This document shows positions 17,380 to 25,532 of a stretch of 38,371 nucleotides of DNA, in pieces. Source of the stretch: Candidatus Bathycorpusculum termitum (GTDB lineage: Archaea; Thermoproteota; Bathyarchaeia; Bathyarchaeales; Bathycorpusculaceae); contig JAIRTW010000119.1 in NCBI GenBank assembly GCA_031254875.1, positions 1-38,371 on the forward strand. Direction: 5' to 3'. The notes beneath the pieces were generated by a model that was not told the DNA's origin, did no database searches, and saw nothing but the letters and a program-made list of their open reading frames with translations. A program made the position numbers and the translations under genes. Each line of letters begins with the position of its first letter. Within the stretch, counting starts at the first letter, position 1.

Positions 17380-18039
17380 TTAGCAAAAAATTTTTGCCGT
17401 AGCAATCCATGATTGTGCTATTAGCAAGTGCCCTTTTGTTGTTGGGTGTATTCCATCTGTCGTCCAGTCGTTTGGTAAACTTTTTTCTATCGCATTTTTA
17501 AAAATTGCATCTAATGGAATTAAAGTTGTACTGAACTCTTGCGATAGTTTCTTTATAATCTCAACTTTTTGTTTGAGAAATATTTTTTTATACGCTAAGC
17601 TTTTGTTGGTTTTAAAATCAATAAACGGTGTCAAGAGTATGACTTTTGCATCCAAGATATCTCTTGTGTGCTCGAGTAAACTTCTATAATCTGCTTCAAA
17701 ATCTGCCGATGCAGTTGGTCTGCTCCAAAAATACCTTCCCACGATATCATTTATTCCAATAAGAATTGAAACTAAATCGGGTTCTAAATCCAAACAATTT
17801 TTTTGCCATCGCTCTCTCAAGTCCGCTACTTTATCACCTCCCACTCCGCAATTGAAAAATTTGAACTTTCTTTTTGGAAATTGGGTGGTTAACATATCAG
17901 TCAACATCATCACGTAACCTTTTCCCATGTCGTTCCTACATGAGTGATCTCTATACTCTTCGGTAATACTATCACCTTGGAAGAGTATCTTTGTGACATT
18001 AGCTGTTGTGTGTTGTATGTTGTTATTTTTATCAGCCAT
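17380..18039 (-). CDS. SGNH/GDSL-family hydrolase
   Basis: Blocks of the SGNH fold are all visible: FQGDSITEEY (block I, nucleophile Ser), NCGVGGDKVADL (block II Gly), IGINDIVG (block III Asn) and DGIHPTTKGH (block V Asp/His). These enzymes remove acetyl or other ester groups from carbohydrates or lipids. There is no signal peptide, so it acts in the cytoplasm. It is the only gene on the - strand within the glycan locus, flanked by an acyltransferase gene on each side, which suggests de-O-acylation of the same class of sugar. The ATG at 18039 is preferred; an in-frame GTG at 18048 adds three residues. Confidence 0.85.
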   Translation of the reverse strand: MADKNNNIQHTTANVTKILFQGDSITEEYRDHSCRNDMGKGYVMMLTDMLTTQFPKRKFKFFNCGVGGDKVADLRERWQKNCLDLEPDLVSILIGINDIVGRYFWSRPTASADFEADYRSLLEHTRDILDAKVILLTPFIDFKTNKSLAYKKIFLKQKVEIIKKLSQEFSTTLIPLDAIFKNAIEKSLPNDWTTDGIHPTTKGHLLIAQSWIATAKIFC

Positions 18040-18143
18040 TTCTTTCACAACTCTTGAAATTTGGCCTACACTTTCATTAATATTTAGGCGAATTACCCTA
18101 ATAATTTAAATGTGTTTTTCTCAAATAAACTTCGGGAGACACA

Positions 18144-18731
18144 ATGGAACATTTGCCGCGAATTGATCAAACCTTCTCTATGCTTTTTTCTAAAGATCGA
18201 ACTAAGCACTATCGAAAATATTTTCGTTCTGCTGGAGAACACTTAGTAGTTAATGGCAGGATAGACCTTGTTGGCAACGTCAGTGTTGGCGATAGCGTAA
18301 TGATTGACGGAGGGGCAAGATTATTGGCTATACGAAACGGGGTAATTAAAATTGGTGGACATAATTATATTGAAAACGCTACAATTTCGGCCACGCTCAG
18401 CATCGAAATAGGGAATTATGTTGTATTGGGTAGCTGTGTTTTGATTATAGATCATGATGGATATGGCTTAGATGGTAATACTGCACTCGAGAAACCAGTT
18501 AAAATCGGCAATCATGTATGGATAGGCATACGTGCTACAATTCTTAAAGGCGTTACAATAGGCGATAATTCCATAATCGGTGCTGGCGCTGTTGTAACAA
18601 CTAATGTTGAGCCCAACACCATTGTAGCAGGCAACCCGGCAAGAAAAATTCGTGACACTAAAGGTTATACTATACCTGCCCATGATCCTGGATCTATTTA
18701 TTACCCCACACCAAAATACTGGGGGCCATGA
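18144..18731 (+). CDS. Hexapeptide-repeat acyltransferase (LbH family)
   Basis: Third beta-helix acyltransferase of the locus, 195 aa. Features: a run of imperfect hexapeptides from about residue 33 onward, IIDHDGYGLDG carrying the likely catalytic His, then VKIGNHVWIGIRATILKGVTIGDNSIIGAGAVVTTNVEPNTIVAGNPARKI. A short C-terminal tail is rich in Pro/Tyr. GGGAG precedes the ATG. It is divergent from the SGNH hydrolase with about 100 bases between them, so the shared spacer probably holds both promoters. It is the last gene of the glycan locus on this side. Confidence 0.87.
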   Translation: MEHLPRIDQTFSMLFSKDRTKHYRKYFRSAGEHLVVNGRIDLVGNVSVGDSVMIDGGARLLAIRNGVIKIGGHNYIENATISATLSIEIGNYVVLGSCVLIIDHDGYGLDGNTALEKPVKIGNHVWIGIRATILKGVTIGDNSIIGAGAVVTTNVEPNTIVAGNPARKIRDTKGYTIPAHDPGSIYYPTPKYWGP

Positions 18732-19129
18732 AAATTCCCTAAAAACGTGGTGCCCGCAAGGTTATTTTGATCATATTTTTCTTTCCATCGCAACTTTTAC
18801 TTTGAAAGATTCATGAGTTCTCTGTGGGTTCGAGTTTTATTATATGATGCATTTAGTGTAAATGTTTTACGTTCCTAACAGACTGCCCGTTTAAAGATTT
18901 CACGCGGCAAACAAGATACCGCCCAAAGCATTCCCTGTTTAATAGGAACGCACACCCCACCGTTTAGACTGTGAATTTGATGTGATGTGGTGCTATGTCA
19001 CTAAAAAGGGTAAAAACGTTTTTTTCTTACTGATAATAAGTCATCGGTCTATTTTTTATAAGAATTATTTAAATCAAAGATAAATACTGGGACTGCAATC
19101 TCATGTAACCATCAAGGAGAAAAAAACAA
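18732..19129. other. Intergenic region with a structured segment and the Sm-like gene promoter
   Basis: No gene-like frame. A long imperfect inverted repeat spans 18870-18950. Outer arms are CGTTCCTA/TAGGAACG, followed by ACAG/CTGT, enclosing an inner stem TGCCCGT/ACGCGGCA (18884-18890 with 18902-18909, one bulged C). TATA-like TTTTTTATAAG (19052-19062) and TTATTTAAATC (19066-19075) precede the Sm-like gene. Confidence 0.5.
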
Positions 19130-19552
19130 TTGTCTGTAGCGCAAAGAAAATACTTCACCGAAGTGGCAGCGTTAGCAGATAAAACTGTCGCAGTTGTCAC
19201 CACAACCGGAAAAACCTTTAACGGCACGCTTGTCGGTATAAACCCCGATAACCTAAATCTTACACTTGCAGATGCAAAAGATGAAGCCGGTAAACCCCTC
19301 AACCGTTTGGTCCTAAACGGCGCCAACGTGATATCTATAGCCAGTGCAGAGAAACCCTTCGATCTCAAATCGCTCGCAGGCAGGCTTGAAAAAGTTTTCC
19401 CAACCATGGTTAAACTCTATGAAGACCAAGGTTTCCTCTGGGTCATGGATAAAGTGAAATTAACCGAAAAAGGTGTTGTGGAAGGCGTAGGTCCTGCGGC
19501 GGAACGCGTGCAAAAAGTCTATGTGCAATTCATGAGTGAAGCTAAAGTTTAA
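19130..19552 (+). CDS. Archaeal Sm-like (Lsm) protein with C-terminal domain
   Basis: The N-terminal ~75 residues have the Sm fold pattern: KTVAVVTTTGKTFNGTLVGINPDNLNLTLADA (Sm1) and NRLVLNGANVISI (Sm2). The remaining ~65 residues match the extra alpha/beta domain found only in the archaeal Sm3 group (Lsm_C). Such proteins form rings that bind U-rich RNA and take part in RNA metabolism. The start is TTG, with AAGGAG upstream. It converges with the PAC2 gene, and the two stop ends overlap by four bases, so the mRNAs are likely complementary at their 3' ends. Confidence 0.88.
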   Translation: MSVAQRKYFTEVAALADKTVAVVTTTGKTFNGTLVGINPDNLNLTLADAKDEAGKPLNRLVLNGANVISIASAEKPFDLKSLAGRLEKVFPTMVKLYEDQGFLWVMDKVKLTEKGVVEGVGPAAERVQKVYVQFMSEAKV

Positions 19553-20301
19553 ATGAACCATCGTAGTTGTTGCTCTTCTTTCTTCTTTTCTTCTGTCATA
19601 CTTCGAATTATCCCAAAAGATTCCAGCATTTCTTTAATACCTGCTCCGCTCTCTTCCAGTCCCGATAAATCCATCGGCAACCCCAGGTACTTGCCCAGGG
19701 TTAAGAGGGCATAGCGTGTTGCATTCACATCGGGTTCCATACCCGGCGTATCCACCAAAAGTGAAAAGCCCCGAAAATCGCGTATTCTTGCCAACCCAAC
19801 TGAGAGTCCCGCAATGCCAAACACGTGTCCTACCATAACTTTGGTACCTAAATCCAGCGCTACCTGCATGGTCTCCAAATCAGTAGCTGTACTATAGATT
19901 TGGGGCACCGATTGCGCTTCATCTTTTTTGAAGCCGCCAATGGAAACCACAAATTTACAACCTAACTCAGCGCATATGTCGAGCACTTTCCCGACAAGTT
20001 CATACTGCCCAACTGTTGTGAGTGCCTGTGTGTTACCATACCAGATAATGAGGTCGCGTTTGTTGTCACCGCATTTAGCATAGTAGAGCTCGTTTATCGG
20101 CGAGCGCGTGCCGCCGTCGAGGGTTGTGATGGCGAAGTCTTGGAATGTTGAAGAGAATATCTGAGCGAACTTTGTTGCTTTGTATTCTTTTATAAGGTGC
20201 AATGCGGCGATATTAGCAACGAAGCCGATTCCGGGTAAGCCTTCAATAAGGATGGGATCGTTTAGTTGAGGTTTCTCTGATATGTCGATTGAGCAGACCA
20301 T
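19549..20301 (-). CDS. PAC2-family protein (proteasome assembly chaperone homologue)
   Basis: PAC2 family: opening IEGLPGIGFVANIAALHLI, the central IGGFKKDE and GHVFGIAGLSVGLA motifs, and VDTPGMEPDVNATRYAL. Length 250 is normal for archaeal members, which are related to the eukaryotic PAC2 and archaeal PbaA/PbaB chaperones. The acidic/Lys-rich C-terminal tail ends LRWFI; a C-terminal hydrophobic-aromatic ending is reminiscent of proteasome-binding tails (inference). The neighbouring Sm-like gene is convergent. The start ATG lies at 20299-20301. Confidence 0.88.
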   Translation of the reverse strand: MVCSIDISEKPQLNDPILIEGLPGIGFVANIAALHLIKEYKATKFAQIFSSTFQDFAITTLDGGTRSPINELYYAKCGDNKRDLIIWYGNTQALTTVGQYELVGKVLDICAELGCKFVVSIGGFKKDEAQSVPQIYSTATDLETMQVALDLGTKVMVGHVFGIAGLSVGLARIRDFRGFSLLVDTPGMEPDVNATRYALLTLGKYLGLPMDLSGLEESGAGIKEMLESFGIIRSMTEEKKKEEQQLRWFI

Positions 20302-20529
20302 TAATGTACCTTCTGAGGGTATAAGCGAAGCATTGCGATATAAGGATGTCTAATCGACAGCTACACAAGAGTAACCAATAATGCCTCTGCACCCCAGCCA
20401 ACCCATCTCCGCTCATAACTGAGTCGTAGCTTTTTTTCTGGCTTGCAAAATATAGCACTCAGCGGTGGTTATCCAATACCCATCAATTATATTTGCTATC
20501 ACAGGATTGCCAAGATTTAACAGAGAAGC

Positions 20530-20543
20530 TATTTTTTTATAAG
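20530..20543 (+). promoter_or_regulatory. TATA box of tgtA; near-leaderless start
   Basis: TATTTTTTTATAAG centred near 20539 would place the transcription start at about 20565. That is only ~10 bases before the TTG start at 20576. There is no ribosome binding site between them, so this mRNA is likely leaderless or nearly so. Confidence 0.5.
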
Positions 20544-20575
20544 TGTATAGCGTTTGATGTGTGGGTTTCTAATCT

Positions 20576-22204
20576 TTGAGCTTTGAAATAAAAGAAAAAG
20601 ATCTGCTGGGTAGAATCGGCAAACTAAAAACCAGAACTGCAACTGTGGAGACACCACTACTTTTCCCCGTCATCAACCCCAGTAGCCAGCCTATATCCAG
20701 CAGGCGGCTCAAGGAAACTTTTGGTTGCCAAGCCCTAATCACCAACAGCTACATCATCAAAAAACGGTTCAAACAAACCCCAATCGAGCAGGGGCTACAC
20801 AAATTCCTTGACTACGACGGCGCAATCATGACTGACAGTGGCGCATACCAAATTCTTGTCTATGGCGAAGTCGAAGTCACACAGAAAGAAATCGTTGCAT
20901 ATCAAGAAGGCATAGGAAGCGACATCGCCACAATTCTTGACATCCCCACAGGCTGGAAAGTCACCCTGGAAGAAGCCGAAGTCACGGTGGCTGAGACACT
21001 GCGGCGTGCCAAAGCCTTCTTTGATCTAAAAATCCGCGACGATATCCTCTGGGTTGGTCCCATACAGGGTGGACGTCACCTCGACCTCGTCGCACAATCA
21101 GCCGTAGAGATGAGTAAACTACCCTTCCAGATCCACGCATTGGGTAGCCCCACAGAAGTTATGGAGAACTACCGCTACGATGTGCTGGCAGATATGATTT
21201 TAACTGCCAAAAGGGGTATTCCATTCGAGCGTCCTTTGCATCTCTTTGGCGCTGGACACCCTTCCATGTTTGCGCTGGCCGTCTCATTGGGGTGTGATCT
21301 CTTCGACTCAGCTGCATACGCACTCTACGCACGGGAAGGCCGCTATATGACTGAAAATGGCACTTGGCGTCTTGACCAAATGGACTACTTCCCCTGTAGT
21401 TGTCCCCAATGCGTCTCCGAAACCCCCGAAGGCCTACAGCGGAAACCAGCAAAAGAGCGTGAGATTTTCTTAGCCGAACACAACCTCTATGTCTGCTTAG
21501 CCGAATTGCGGCGTATCAAGCAGGCGATTCGTGATGGGCGGCTCTGGGAACACACCGAAATGCGTCTTCACGCTCACCCTGCTCTGCTCTCAGCGCTCAA
21601 ACGGGTGCGTAGCCATGAAGACTTCCTCGAAAAGTTCAGCCCAACCGTTAAGTCCAGTGGCTTTTTCTACTTTGACGCCGTCGGATTAGCACGTCCTGAA
21701 ATCGTACATTACCGCAAACGCTTAACCGAACGTTACATGCCGCCGACCGAAGCGAAAGTACTTCTTTTGGTGCCACAGACCCGCAACAAACCATTCCACA
21801 AAGCGCCTGAAATGAAAAAGATCCGGCAACTCATGCGAATGCTTGGCGGAGAACTATCAGATCAGGTGCATGTCTGCGTTTACGCAGCACCTTTTGGTGT
21901 TGTGCCCTTGGAGCTCGATGAGGTTTATCCGCTTTCTCAGCATGAAGTCGCTATGCCCATAGACATAGAAACCATCCGCTACGTTGCAGAGCAGACTGCA
22001 GAATTCATCAAACGTGGTAGCTACCAAGGCATCGTATTGTTGAACGATAAAAAACTCTGGAACACCACGGTTAAAGATGCTACTCAAGATGCCTGCCGAA
22101 TGTGTGCGTTGGCTTTTGATTTCGTTGAGGCAAATACAGATGGAACCAAAGAAATGTTGTTAAATATAGAGCAAGCTTTACGGCGGCAGTTAGGAGCAAA
22201 ATAG
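20576..22204 (+). CDS. tgtA: Archaeosine tRNA-guanine transglycosylase (no PUA domain)
   Basis: Exchanges guanine 15 of the tRNA D-loop for preQ0, the first tRNA step of archaeosine synthesis. The catalytic barrel has MTDSGAYQ with nucleophile Asp87, GPIQGGRH, and DLFDSAAYALYAREGRYMT with the second active-site Asp. The zinc site is C274-x-C276-x2-C279 with His302. After it come the C1/C2-type domains (~340-540). Classical euryarchaeal TgtA proteins have a further PUA domain; here the protein ends after C2 at 542 aa, so PUA is absent or encoded elsewhere. The TTG start has no ribosome binding site but fits a leaderless mRNA. The family is certain; the PUA point rests on length and the absence of a matching segment. 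Confidence 0.93.
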   Translation: MSFEIKEKDLLGRIGKLKTRTATVETPLLFPVINPSSQPISSRRLKETFGCQALITNSYIIKKRFKQTPIEQGLHKFLDYDGAIMTDSGAYQILVYGEVEVTQKEIVAYQEGIGSDIATILDIPTGWKVTLEEAEVTVAETLRRAKAFFDLKIRDDILWVGPIQGGRHLDLVAQSAVEMSKLPFQIHALGSPTEVMENYRYDVLADMILTAKRGIPFERPLHLFGAGHPSMFALAVSLGCDLFDSAAYALYAREGRYMTENGTWRLDQMDYFPCSCPQCVSETPEGLQRKPAKEREIFLAEHNLYVCLAELRRIKQAIRDGRLWEHTEMRLHAHPALLSALKRVRSHEDFLEKFSPTVKSSGFFYFDAVGLARPEIVHYRKRLTERYMPPTEAKVLLLVPQTRNKPFHKAPEMKKIRQLMRMLGGELSDQVHVCVYAAPFGVVPLELDEVYPLSQHEVAMPIDIETIRYVAEQTAEFIKRGSYQGIVLLNDKKLWNTTVKDATQDACRMCALAFDFVEANTDGTKEMLLNIEQALRRQLGAK

Positions 22205-22320
22205 ATCGGGCAGGTTAACGGAAAAGCCTCTTCAAACTAAAAGCCGAAACAGAAACCAACACAAAATCCATAATAACCCTCAATATCTAACCTAACCATC
22301 AAACTGGAACCCCCTCTTCT

Positions 22321-22986
22321 GTGTACGAAAGTTTTTTACTCCCGTATCCCATAAGCCCATACATGACCCCCAAGCCACAATTTCTCTACGCCGACCTGCA
22401 CATCCATACAGTATACTCTGCAGACTCTATAATTCAGCCAAAAACTCTCGTTGATATGCTCGCCGCCCATAGCTACATCAAAGCCGCCGCAGTCACCGAC
22501 CACAACAGTGTCCGCGGATGTAGAGTTGTAGCCGAATTAGCCCGTGCATACCCTGACATTCTCATCATCCCAGGCACAGAAATCACCACAGACAACGGTG
22601 ATATGCTCGTGCTGGGAACCTATGAACTGCCTCCTAAACCATGGACTCCTGAGAACGTGGCCGACTACGCCAGATCAATCGATGGCGTTTCCATCATAGC
22701 GCATCCGTTTCGCACATATGGCATGGGAGAATACGCCAAAAACGTCAAAGCTGACGCCATCGAAATCTTAAACGGTGGTACCGGCAAAGAAGGCAACACA
22801 CAGGCAAAGGAATTCGCAAAAGCACTGGGGTTACCCGGTACCGGGGGAAGTGATGCCCATCAGAGCTCGGAGCTGTTTAGCATCTGCACGCAGATTGAAA
22901 CTTCTCTGAACCTTGATTCGGTTTTAGCCGCGATAAAGAAGGGCGCGGTGTCAGCACGGCTGGCGAAATCTATTCTGATTTTCTGA
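22321..22986 (+). CDS. PHP-domain metal-dependent phosphoesterase
   Basis: All PHP motifs are present in order: DLHIHTVYS (metal ligands), VTDHNSVRG, GTEITTDNG, IIAHPFR and GGSDAHQ. These build a trinuclear metal site in a TIM-like barrel that hydrolyses phosphoesters. The 221-aa single-domain form occurs widely in archaea as a small phosphoesterase of undefined substrate. The GTG at 22321 adds 14 residues before an ATG at 22363 that lies directly ahead of the first beta strand; neither has a good ribosome binding site, and the ATG may be the true start. It follows tgtA by ~115 bases on the same strand. Confidence 0.85.
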   Translation: MYESFLLPYPISPYMTPKPQFLYADLHIHTVYSADSIIQPKTLVDMLAAHSYIKAAAVTDHNSVRGCRVVAELARAYPDILIIPGTEITTDNGDMLVLGTYELPPKPWTPENVADYARSIDGVSIIAHPFRTYGMGEYAKNVKADAIEILNGGTGKEGNTQAKEFAKALGLPGTGGSDAHQSSELFSICTQIETSLNLDSVLAAIKKGAVSARLAKSILIF

Positions 22987-23199
22987 GTCAGTATCTATTT
23001 CCATCTTTAAAATCTGCGGTAGTTTGTTTTGGGAGCGTCTCATGGATCTCAGAAACCAAACACAGTCGTCAGCCAAATCCGCAAAGCAGTTGTTGAAACA
23101 AGAGTGATCAGCCGTAACTAGAATAGAAATCATCAATCAAACAAACCCGCAAAACTGGTAAAATAAAGTCTTAAATGTTGTCGTTTCTCATCTTTAAGT

Positions 23200-24111
23200 A
23201 TGATAACTGTTATTGGCGCTGGCAGAGTTGGAAGCGCCGCGGCTTTTGATATTTTGCGTTACAGAATAGACGATGTTGTCCTCATTGATATAGACGAGAA
23301 GCGGGCAAAGGGTGAAGCGCTTGATATGATGCAGGCGGCACCAGCCATCGAATTCGATGGTACTATACGCGGTACCAGCGTCTTCAGAGAGATGCATGAT
23401 TCTGAGCTGGTAATTGTAACGGCTGGAGCCGCCCGAAAACCAGGTATGACCCGTATCGATCTCATGAATATTAATGCAAAAATCATACATGATATCACCA
23501 GAAAAGTTGCCAAGTACGCGCCTAAGTCAAAACTTATGATTGTCACTAACCCCGTGGATATAATGACCTATATCAGCTTTAAAGAAACTGGCTTCCCCCG
23601 AAGCCGCCTTTTTGGCATGGGTAACATCTTGGATGCCATGCGGTTTCGTACCTACATCGCTAATGCCCTTGGTGTATCACGGGAAGACACTCGTGCGCTG
23701 GTCATTGGGGAACATGGAGACTCTATGGTTCCATTGATCGAATGCGCGTCTGTTTCAGGCATACCAATAATGAATCTGCTTACAAACGAGCAGGTTGAGC
23801 AGATTGTTCAGCAAACCATCAACTCTGGTGCTGATGTTATCAAACTGAAGGGTGGTACAGAGATTGCCCCCGGTACAGTAATTGCGATGATGTCCGATGC
23901 AATTTTAAGGGGACGAAACCGTGTTATGAGTGTTTCTACATGTCTTGAAGGCGAATACGGTCAATCCAATATATCTATTGGCGTGCCCGTGGTTTTAGGC
24001 AGAGGCGGTGTGGAAAAAATAATTGAACTGGACTTATCTCAAAAAACTAAGGAACGTTTTGAAAAATCAGCTGTTGTTCTCAAAGAGGCAATACTGGCTC
24101 TAGAAAATTAA
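23200..24111 (+). CDS. mdh: NAD(P)-dependent malate dehydrogenase (LDH-like type)
   Basis: Interconverts malate and oxaloacetate. The dinucleotide site is IGAGRVGSAA (Gly6, Gly8, Gly11) with acidic LIDID at the end of strand 2, favouring NAD. Substrate residues: Arg79 in AARKPGMTR (Arg here marks malate dehydrogenase, where lactate enzymes have Gln), Arg85, and catalytic Asp145/His172 in GEHGDS. Length 303 is typical of archaeal LDH-like MDH. No ribosome binding site precedes the ATG, and an A/T-rich element (AAAATAAAG near 23160) sits ~35 bases upstream, so the mRNA is probably leaderless or nearly so. It would serve the citric-acid or C4-acid interconversions. Confidence 0.93.
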   Translation: MITVIGAGRVGSAAAFDILRYRIDDVVLIDIDEKRAKGEALDMMQAAPAIEFDGTIRGTSVFREMHDSELVIVTAGAARKPGMTRIDLMNINAKIIHDITRKVAKYAPKSKLMIVTNPVDIMTYISFKETGFPRSRLFGMGNILDAMRFRTYIANALGVSREDTRALVIGEHGDSMVPLIECASVSGIPIMNLLTNEQVEQIVQQTINSGADVIKLKGGTEIAPGTVIAMMSDAILRGRNRVMSVSTCLEGEYGQSNISIGVPVVLGRGGVEKIIELDLSQKTKERFEKSAVVLKEAILALEN

Positions 24112-24129
24112 AAAAGAAGAAAGGGGCGT

Positions 24130-24324
24130 TTAGGTTGGTGCTCGCATTCTGGCGCAGTAAAAATTACCGTTTAATCGGATGAATGCGGGACATTTTCCGT
24201 TGTTGCAGTGTTCGAGCCACTGGCAGGGCGAACGGACTTCATGGACTCTTGGCATGTATCCCTGGGTATCAATAATTTCTCTGGGGGTTTCTCGCTGAGC
24301 GATTTGTTTTAAAATTGCTTCCAT
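24130..24324 (-). CDS. Small four-cysteine protein, 64 aa
   Basis: I do not recognise a named family. The gene is real by its signals: GAGGTG lies six bases upstream of the ATG, with a TATA-like TTTTAAAT further up. It has the motif Cys34-x4-Cys-x4-Cys-x11-Cys (PCQWLEHCNNGKCPAF...FYC), which could hold zinc or an iron-sulfur cluster, preceded by a charged N-terminal helix and the phrase QGYMPRVHE. It lies tail-to-tail with mdh and head-to-head with the SelB-like gene. No export signal, so it is cytoplasmic. Confidence 0.7.
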   Translation of the reverse strand: MEAILKQIAQRETPREIIDTQGYMPRVHEVRSPCQWLEHCNNGKCPAFIRLNGNFYCARMRAPT

Positions 24325-24575
24325 AAAAACACCTCAAGCTTGACTAAACTGATTTAAAATAGTCTTTATCTGCGGACGTTAATTAAAAAATGTGGCAGCT
24401 GTTGCACAACAACAAAAACATATAAGCACTAAAACGGCAGACCTGAAAGTAATGTGATGCTCAGCATGGGGTTCTCTTCTTTGAGGGCAGGCAGGAATCT
24501 TAGATTTGGTGGCCTGTCTCATAATGCTTATCTTTATGACCTGCTCAACAATGCGATATTACAGGTTGGATAAAG

Positions 24576-25532
24576 ATGGGTAACATTACAGTCGCTGTTT
24601 TGGGCGCCTTGGGTTACAGTGGTGGAATTGGTAAAAAAGGGACCTCTACAGACATCACGCTCTATGATCTCAAAAAGGGCGAAGATACAGTAACATTCAT
24701 TGAACCTACACGTTATCCCGAGCGGCTTGCTCCTCTCTTCTATGCTTGTTCGCTTGCCTCCAAAGCCTTGATTGTGGTTGATGAACTTGATGCTCAGTTT
24801 GGTGAACAGCTTGTTATGTTGCAATGTTGTGGTATCCAAAGCGGATACTTTGTACTTCGCAACTATATTTCCAAAGAGAAAATTGAGCCGCTCATTAAGG
24901 GTACCTGCCTCGAAAATTTTGATTTCCTCCCCGATGACCCCAATCAGTTACGCGAAAAACTTCTCGTCCAAGCTGCCGAGCAGAAATCCTCCGAGAATCA
25001 AACCGGTACTGTGCCAGTCGACCATGCATTCAACGTAAAAGGTGTTGGCGTTGTTGTCTTGGGTATAGTTATTAGTGGTGCGGTGCGCAAACACGCAACC
25101 CTTAATGTTCTGCCTGGTGCTAAAACCACCCAAATACGTTCCATTCAAAAACATGATGATGAATTTGATGTTGCAAGTCTGGGTGACCGAGTAGGGCTTG
25201 CACTCAAAAATATAAATGCCGAAGACCTCGACCGCGGCGTTGTTTTAACCAACGATCCAGTTGTTAAAACTTCCAATAAGCTTCAGGTACAAGCTTTGCT
25301 TATTAAGTACTGGCCAACCCCCATAAAGGAAGGTATGGTAATGCATATCGGACATTGGGCACAGTTCTTAACTGCCAAAGTTGAAGTTGTCTCAGATGCA
25401 GGGGACTTTAGAAAACCCAGCCTTACCCTCTCACTTGATAAATCCCTTGCTTATCGACCCGGCGACACTGCGGTGCTTATGTATTTAGAGGGTGCAAAAC
25501 TGCGGGTTACTGGTACAGTCTTGTTGGCATAG
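24576..25532 (+). CDS. Degenerate SelB/EF-Tu-like translational GTPase paralogue
   Basis: The protein follows the layout of SelB/EF-Tu: a G-like domain (1-~140), a domain-II beta barrel (about 155-225: VDHAFNVKGVGVVVLGIVISGAVRKHATL...) and a domain-III barrel to the C-terminus. The G domain has lost the standard motifs: no GHVDHGKS/T P-loop (instead GYSGGIGKKGTSTD), no DxPG switch II, and no NKxD. It therefore probably does not hydrolyse GTP normally. Archaea carry such SelB-related paralogues of unknown role even without selenocysteine. It may bind tRNA or the ribosome. The family is a confident guess from architecture; the function is open. Confidence 0.75.
   Translation: MGNITVAVLGALGYSGGIGKKGTSTDITLYDLKKGEDTVTFIEPTRYPERLAPLFYACSLASKALIVVDELDAQFGEQLVMLQCCGIQSGYFVLRNYISKEKIEPLIKGTCLENFDFLPDDPNQLREKLLVQAAEQKSSENQTGTVPVDHAFNVKGVGVVVLGIVISGAVRKHATLNVLPGAKTTQIRSIQKHDDEFDVASLGDRVGLALKNINAEDLDRGVVLTNDPVVKTSNKLQVQALLIKYWPTPIKEGMVMHIGHWAQFLTAKVEVVSDAGDFRKPSLTLSLDKSLAYRPGDTAVLMYLEGAKLRVTGTVLLA

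Noticed and set aside
23041-23106. 21-codon frame (MDLRNQTQSS...) after a GGGAG site
   Set aside because: Too short and without any recognisable feature; it may be chance.
24480-24523. SECIS element upstream of the SelB-like gene
   Set aside because: The hairpin lacks the conserved internal loop of archaeal SECIS and lies in a leader with no in-frame UGA candidate; nothing ties it to selenocysteine.
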